8,777 bases of DNA from an uncultured Oscillospiraceae bacterium (GTDB lineage Bacteria > Bacillota > Clostridia > Oscillospirales > Oscillospiraceae), in the NCBI GenBank assembly GCA_934589675.1, contig CAKTOF010000033.1, forward strand, positions 1-8,777, given 5' to 3'. The translations under genes and the position numbers were made by a program. This document shows positions 5,709-8,777 of the stretch, one piece after another. Positions within the stretch are counted from its first letter, which is position 1. Each line of letters starts with the position of its first letter. Below the pieces are notes generated by a model that was given only the letters and a program-made list of their open reading frames with translations, did no database searches and was not told the DNA's origin.

Positions 5709-5737
5709 TTGTTTCCGGGCGGCGGGCGTGGTAAAAT
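5709..5737 (+). promoter_or_regulatory. Predicted promoter of the three-gene NTF2-like operon
   Basis: TTGTTT (5709-5714) and TAAAAT (5732-5737) are spaced by 17 nt, close to the sigma-A consensus. The predicted leader is about 40 nt and ends in AAGGAAGGAG before the ATG at 5782. No operator-like inverted repeat is evident here. Confidence 0.7.
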
Positions 5738-5781
5738 TAGCATAGCAAAAATTAAATACTTCACCGGAAAGGAAGGAGCAA

Positions 5782-6507
5782 ATGAAAGCATACACCTCCA
5801 TGCAGCTGCTGGAGCTGCTCGAGTCGCGCCGCGAGATCCGGAACATCATGGGCCGCATCTCGCACGACTACTCCGTCAAGCAGGAGGCGTCGGTCTACGA
5901 GCGCTATTTTGCAAAGCGCGCGGACGTCAGCCTCGGCCTGAACGACGGGTTCTATGACGGCGCGGACGCGGTGCGCGGCTATTTTGCCGCGCTCGGCGAG
6001 GAAATCAGGCTTTCCTCGGAACTCATCCAGAAGAAATTCCCCAGCGAGCTCGGCGAAAAGACGGCCGAAGAGGTCTACGGCGTCGGCATGATGACGTATC
6101 TGCCGTTTGAGTCGCAGATCATCGAGATCGCGGGCGACGGGCAGACGGCCAAGGGGCTTTGGAACGTCCGCGGGTCTTATTGTAAGCTCACCGGCTGCGG
6201 GCCGATCGCGTACTGGACGTTCGGCTGGGCGGCGGTGGACTTCGTGTTAGAGGCGGGCGAGTGGAAGATCTGGCACATGCAGCTTCTCTACAACGTCGAC
6301 GCGCAGTGCGGCACGCCGCTGACCGAAGCGCCGAAAAAGTACGAGCCGATCCCGGAGTTTGCGCCGATGGACGAGTTCAAGCTGCCCGCGCCGAACAAGC
6401 CCGCCCAGCTCATGCAGCACTACAACACCGAGCGCCCGGCCACGAAGAGCCCGCGCGCGCCGGAAGCCTATGAGACGTTTGCTGACACGTTCAGCTACGG
6501 CGCGTGA
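5782..6507 (+). CDS. SnoaL/NTF2-like protein, first gene of three
   Basis: The 241-residue product is an NTF2-fold protein resembling SnoaL_4-type domains; function unknown. The N-terminal helical part (LLESRREIRNIMGRISHDYSVKQEASVYERYFA, about residues 10-43) and FYDGADAVRGYFAAL (57-71) match the usual fold opening. The sheet follows: IIEIAGDGQTAKGLWNVRG (113-131), then WTFGWAAVDFVLEAGEWKIWHMQ (145-167) with His165 after an aromatic pair. The remaining 75 residues are proline-rich and less typical, longer than in classic 130-170-residue family members. No signal peptide or membrane segment is present, so it should be cytoplasmic. The start has AAGGAAGGAG upstream. It is followed after 14 nt by the second gene. 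Enzymes of this fold include ketosteroid isomerases, cyclases and dehydratases, but no specific reaction can be assigned. Confidence 0.85.
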   Translation: MKAYTSMQLLELLESRREIRNIMGRISHDYSVKQEASVYERYFAKRADVSLGLNDGFYDGADAVRGYFAALGEEIRLSSELIQKKFPSELGEKTAEEVYGVGMMTYLPFESQIIEIAGDGQTAKGLWNVRGSYCKLTGCGPIAYWTFGWAAVDFVLEAGEWKIWHMQLLYNVDAQCGTPLTEAPKKYEPIPEFAPMDEFKLPAPNKPAQLMQHYNTERPATKSPRAPEAYETFADTFSYGA

Positions 6508-6521
6508 GAGGAGGATCTGAC

Positions 6522-7283
6522 ATGTTTACGGAATTCAACAAGGAATACACCGACCACGAGATCCTCGTGCGCGCGTATCAGCGCGAGCGGATCATCGACA
6601 CGATCGGCCGCTTTGTCAACGACTGGGGCAACGGCGACACGCAGAAGGCGCTTGATGAGCTGTGGGTCAAGGAGCCCGAGCACACGAAAGACGCGTCGTT
6701 TGGCACGAACACCGGCTACTTCGTCGGCATCGAGGAGGTGCAGCGCCACCTCGTCTCCGAGCTTCAGGCGCGGCAGAAGGAAGAGGTCGCGGAATACGCC
6801 GCCGCCGGGCAGACGGTCGAGCCGGGCTACGGCCAGACGCGGCAGCACTCTGCCACGACGCCGCTTGCCTACATCGCAAACGACGGCAAGACGGCCCGCG
6901 CGCTCGTCTATGACCTCGGCCTGACCGGCAAGGGCCATCCGGGCGGGAAGGGCGAGAGCTTCTTCGAGTTCGGCCTTCTGTTCGTCGAGCTGGCGCTCGA
7001 GGGCGACGAGTACAGGATCTGGCACGTCGTCTACAAGCACGACTTCACCATCCGCACCGGCGAGGACTACAACACGACCCCGACGGTCATCACCGACCCG
7101 GCCGACCCGTCCATGTGGGAGTTCGGCGACCCGACGGTCAAAAAAGAGGTCTACAACAACGTCTTTGGCTGGGAGTATCTGTTCGAGGATATGCCCAAGC
7201 CGTATAAGTACTACGACGAAGACATGGGCTACGGCGCGAACGGCAAGGTCGGCCGGAAGTTCTATGAGCGCATTTACAACTAA
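6522..7283 (+). CDS. SnoaL/NTF2-like protein, second gene of three
   Basis: The 253-residue protein shares the layout of its neighbours: an N-terminal helix region (YQRERIIDTIGRFVNDWGNGDTQKAL, about 19-44), GYFVGIEEVQRHLVSEL (65-81), IANDGKTARALVYDLGL (118-134), then FFEFGLLFVELALEGDEYRIWHVVYKHDF (147-175). His168 occupies the same place as His165 of the first protein and His201 of the third. The C-terminal 75 residues are tyrosine-rich and not recognised. Start 6522 is preferred over an in-frame GTG at 6504 because AGAGGAGG (6507-6514) lies 7 nt upstream of the ATG and overlaps the end of the previous gene. Spacing of 14 and 15 nt on its two sides indicates a single mRNA. No signal sequence is seen. 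Substrate and partners are unknown; assembly with the neighbouring paralogues is an inference. Confidence 0.82.
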   Translation: MFTEFNKEYTDHEILVRAYQRERIIDTIGRFVNDWGNGDTQKALDELWVKEPEHTKDASFGTNTGYFVGIEEVQRHLVSELQARQKEEVAEYAAAGQTVEPGYGQTRQHSATTPLAYIANDGKTARALVYDLGLTGKGHPGGKGESFFEFGLLFVELALEGDEYRIWHVVYKHDFTIRTGEDYNTTPTVITDPADPSMWEFGDPTVKKEVYNNVFGWEYLFEDMPKPYKYYDEDMGYGANGKVGRKFYERIYN

Positions 7284-7298
7284 GGGAGGCGATGCGAA

Positions 7299-8207
7299 AT
7301 GAATAAAAATCTTTCCTTTGAGCAGCGCATCCACAACGTGCTCGCCGGCCAGAAGGTCGAGGAGCTCAAGGCGCGCCATGCCTATCTGCACGGCATGGAC
7401 TGCGGCCGCGAGGAGTACGGCTGGTTCTGGCTGCGCTCGGACAACTCGACGTTCGGCCACACGTTCGGCCGCATGATGGGCTTCAAAGAGCTCGTTCCCG
7501 CGCATTTTGACGACCCGATCGACCCGCTGAGCATGGACCTCGCGCCGGACGACCGCATGATCCGGCCGGGCGGCATGGGCGACCTGCCCGATACCGGCCC
7601 GTTCGCCATGAACAAAAACCGCGAAAAGCCGACCGACCGGCCGACGAAGCTCGTCGACATCTTCGGGCCGTTCGGCCTGTACGGCCACAACTGGAAGGGC
7701 ACGTTCGCCGCGTCGTGCCACGTGCTCGCCTCGCCGGTCATCGAGGTCGCGGACGACGGCGAGTCCGCCCGCTCGTTCTACCTGACGCCCGGCACGATGA
7801 TGAACGTCATCGGCTTCGGCGGCGGCCGCAACGGCATGTGGCTGTGGGAGCGCTACGGCTCGGAGTTTGTCTACCGCGACGGCCGCTGGTGGTGGTTCCA
7901 CGAGCAGGTCTGCCCGGACATCGCCGACCAGTACGACGGCCACAACTGGGCGCACGACCTGTATGAGAAGTACGTCGACGGCTCCATCGGCGTCGGCAAA
8001 TGCTCCGCGCCGCCGGTCTCCGGCTGCTCGGACGTGCGCGAGGCGCACAACGACGTGTCCATCATCCAGACCGTGCAGGACACCGTCCCGTGCCCCGAGC
8101 CGTATGAGCACCTCGACGAGGCGCACACCTATTCCCCCGGCTGCGCAGAGTACAGGGATATTCCGATCTATCCGTCCGCGCAGGGGTATGGCGACTACGC
8201 GTGGTAA
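7299..8207 (+). CDS. SnoaL/NTF2-like protein, third and most diverged gene
   Basis: The 302-residue protein has the same signature in altered form. VIEVADDGESARSFYLTPGT (147-166) matches the DGxxA(K/R) strand of the other two, and GMWLWERYGSEFVYRDGRWWWFHEQ (179-203) matches their penultimate strand, with His201 aligned to the shared His. The N-terminal half differs: EEYGWFWLRSDNSTFGHTFGRMMGFKEL (38-64) and a proline/aspartate-rich insert (about 70-118). The C-terminal 70 residues hold most of its cysteines (Cys235, 243, 264, 282) and EPYEHLDEAHTYSPG. Whether the cysteines bind metal is unknown. AAGGGAGG at 7282-7289 precedes the ATG at 7299, 15 nt after the second gene. A strong terminator follows. 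It appears to be a larger specialised subunit or a separate enzyme; no function can be named. Confidence 0.8.
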   Translation: MNKNLSFEQRIHNVLAGQKVEELKARHAYLHGMDCGREEYGWFWLRSDNSTFGHTFGRMMGFKELVPAHFDDPIDPLSMDLAPDDRMIRPGGMGDLPDTGPFAMNKNREKPTDRPTKLVDIFGPFGLYGHNWKGTFAASCHVLASPVIEVADDGESARSFYLTPGTMMNVIGFGGGRNGMWLWERYGSEFVYRDGRWWWFHEQVCPDIADQYDGHNWAHDLYEKYVDGSIGVGKCSAPPVSGCSDVREAHNDVSIIQTVQDTVPCPEPYEHLDEAHTYSPGCAEYRDIPIYPSAQGYGDYAW

Positions 8208-8221
8208 CGATCGCGTGAATT

Positions 8222-8258
8222 TTCCCGCCGCTTCGTGCTGGAGCGGCGGGAATTTTTT
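8222..8258 (+). terminator. Rho-independent terminator of the NTF2-like operon
   Basis: TTCCCGCCGCT (8222-8232) and AGCGGCGGGAA (8242-8252) form a perfect 11-bp stem around a 9-nt loop, followed by six T. It starts 14 nt after the last stop codon. It is the only canonical intrinsic terminator in the window. Confidence 0.95.
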
Positions 8259-8293
8259 GTGGAGTGGAAAGCTGAAAACGAGGAACGCGGCCT

Positions 8294-8322
8294 GTAGGGG
8301 CGACCCTTGCGGTCGCCCCTAC
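8294..8322. repeat. Single-hairpin repeat unit D2 (complete)
   Basis: A 12-bp perfect stem, GTAGGGGCGACC (8294-8305) with GGTCGCCCCTAC (8311-8322), has loop CTTGC. It is the inverted form of D1 and D3. The following GGGTCTGTGCGG and CAGTGCAAGCCCTC (8323-8359) mirror the spacer at about 5407-5446, so D2 plus the module at 8366 is an inverted copy of the 5349-5494 cassette. Confidence 0.9.
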
Positions 8323-8365
8323 GGGTCTGTGCGGTTATCGCAGCGCAGTGCAAGCCCTCAAGCCT

Positions 8366-8418
8366 ACAACCCCTCCGACGCGCCTTGCGGCGAGCCACCT
8401 CCCCTTACACAGGGGAGG
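8366..8418. repeat. Two-hairpin repeat, alpha module (inverted)
   Basis: ACAACCCCTCCG leads into a shorter stem (GCC TTGC GGC core at about 8381-8392; the outer part has a G-A mismatch relative to the CTCGCC/GGCGAG version in E3) and then CCTCCCCT/AGGGGAGG (8398-8405 with 8411-8418, loop TACAC). It is the only one of the eleven modules with a visibly broken stem pair. Confidence 0.85.
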
Positions 8419-8467
8419 CTTTGCCGCGTGCCGCATCCACCCGCCCCGCGCCGCCGGGCACGCACCC

Positions 8468-8490
8468 GTAGGGGCGGATATCATCCGCCC
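8468..8490. repeat. Single-hairpin repeat unit C2
   Basis: GTAG is followed by stem GGGCGGAT (8472-8479) and ATCCGCCC (8483-8490) with loop ATC. It is identical to C1 except for two loop bases. From 8491 to 8549 nothing further is recognised. Confidence 0.85.
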
Positions 8491-8549
8491 GCCGGCCTGC
8501 GCCCGCCGCGTCTGCTCCGCGCCCATTGCGGCAAGCGCCTTCCGTGAAA

Positions 8550-8600
8550 GGCCCCCTTGTGTAAAGGGGGCTGTCGCCGGAGGCGACTGGGGGATTGTAA
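8550..8600. repeat. Two-hairpin repeat, beta module
   Basis: Stem GCCCCCTT/AAGGGGGC (8551-8558 with 8564-8571, loop GTGTA) is followed by GTCGCC/GGCGAC (8573-8578 with 8582-8587, loop GGA) and terminal TGGGGGATTGTAA. The second stem differs from GTCGGC/GCCGAC of other beta copies by a swapped G-C pair, leaving pairing intact. Confidence 0.88.
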
Positions 8601-8657
8601 GGTCGAACGGAGCACAAGGCCATCGTCAGAACGAACCCTTCTGCAAGCCCTTCAGTC

Positions 8658-8740
8658 TACAATCCCTCCGTCACGGCGAAGCCGTGACACCTCCCTTTAC
8701 ACAAGGGAGGCTTTGGCGCGGCGCTCCGATTTTGGCGCGT
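8658..8740. repeat. Two-hairpin repeat, alpha module (inverted) with outer flank
   Basis: ACAATCCCTCCG is followed by stem TCACGGC/GCCGTGA (8671-8677 with 8681-8687, loop GAA) and CCTCCCTT/AAGGGAGG (8690-8697 with 8703-8710, loop TACAC). It faces the beta module at 8550 as in the E composites. The flank 8711-8740 has TTGGCGCGGCGC then ATTTTGGCGCG, the same outer element seen next to E1-E3. AACCCTTCTGCAA at 8634-8646 in its inner spacer also occurs at 5513-5525. Confidence 0.88.
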
Positions 8741-8752
8741 CCTGTCACCTGC

Positions 8753-8777
8753 GGGCGACCGCAAGGGTCGCCCCTAC
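8753..8777. repeat. Single-hairpin repeat unit D3 at the window edge
   Basis: GGGCGACC (8753-8760) and GGTCGCCC (8766-8773) pair around GCAAG, followed by CCTAC to the last base. It has the same orientation as D1. Sequence beyond the window is unknown, so the repeat field may continue. Confidence 0.85.

Noticed and set aside
6495..8126. Long minus-strand open frame (543 codons) opposite the NTF2-like genes
   Set aside because: It is antisense to two full genes with good starts, spacing and domain motifs. Its composition (Val, Arg, Ala, Asp-rich, no motif) is what a GC-rich codon pattern gives on the reverse strand, and it has no convincing ribosome binding site.
5782..8207. Assignment as bile-acid dehydratase (BaiE-like) or ketosteroid isomerase
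   Set aside because: The fold class is shared, but lengths, motifs and neighbourhood do not match those enzymes and no other pathway gene is nearby.
1..8777. CRISPR array
   Set aside because: Repeats are imperfect, inverted in pairs, self-complementary and irregularly spaced; spacers are themselves conserved, and no cas gene is present.

Overview
The window spans a chromosomal replication-origin region of a GC-rich member of the Bacillota. The gene order dnaA-dnaN-yaaA-recF on the minus strand is the classical origin block of that phylum. The high GC content, strong AAGGAGG-type ribosome binding sites and dense short hairpin repeats resemble gut Clostridia of the Oscillospiraceae type. The phylum is well supported; the family is an inference.

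Layout: 1-193 holds an inverted-pair hairpin repeat. 194-1297 is recF, which overlaps yaaA (1287-1541). The 435-nt gap 1542-1976 is filled by two tandem copies (about 200-bp period) of the same repeat. dnaN is 1977-3080. The dnaN-dnaA spacer 3081-3328 carries a cluster of DnaA boxes, several in perfect inverted pairs, and is the likely oriC. dnaA is 3329-4642. An AT-rich divergent spacer separates dnaA from rightward rlmH (4841-5284). 5285-5700 is a second repeat field, followed by a good sigma-A-like promoter and a tight operon of three SnoaL/NTF2-like genes (5782-8207), closed by a strong intrinsic terminator. 8259-8777 is a third repeat field.

Function: DnaA opens oriC, the DnaN clamp tethers the replicase, RecF acts in gap repair and recombination, YaaA is a small S4-type RNA-binding protein, and RlmH methylates 23S rRNA. 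All genes point away from the putative origin, so they are co-directional with replication. The three NTF2-like genes look like diverged paralogues made from one mRNA, perhaps as subunits of one complex; their substrate cannot be read from the sequence.

The least expected content is the repeat system. Eleven copies of a two-hairpin module fall into two subfamilies (alpha and beta). Their stems change by compensating substitutions, and their terminal purine tract changes together with the first hairpin arm. Two further single-hairpin units (C and D) are interspersed, and some units recur as multi-unit cassettes with conserved spacers.
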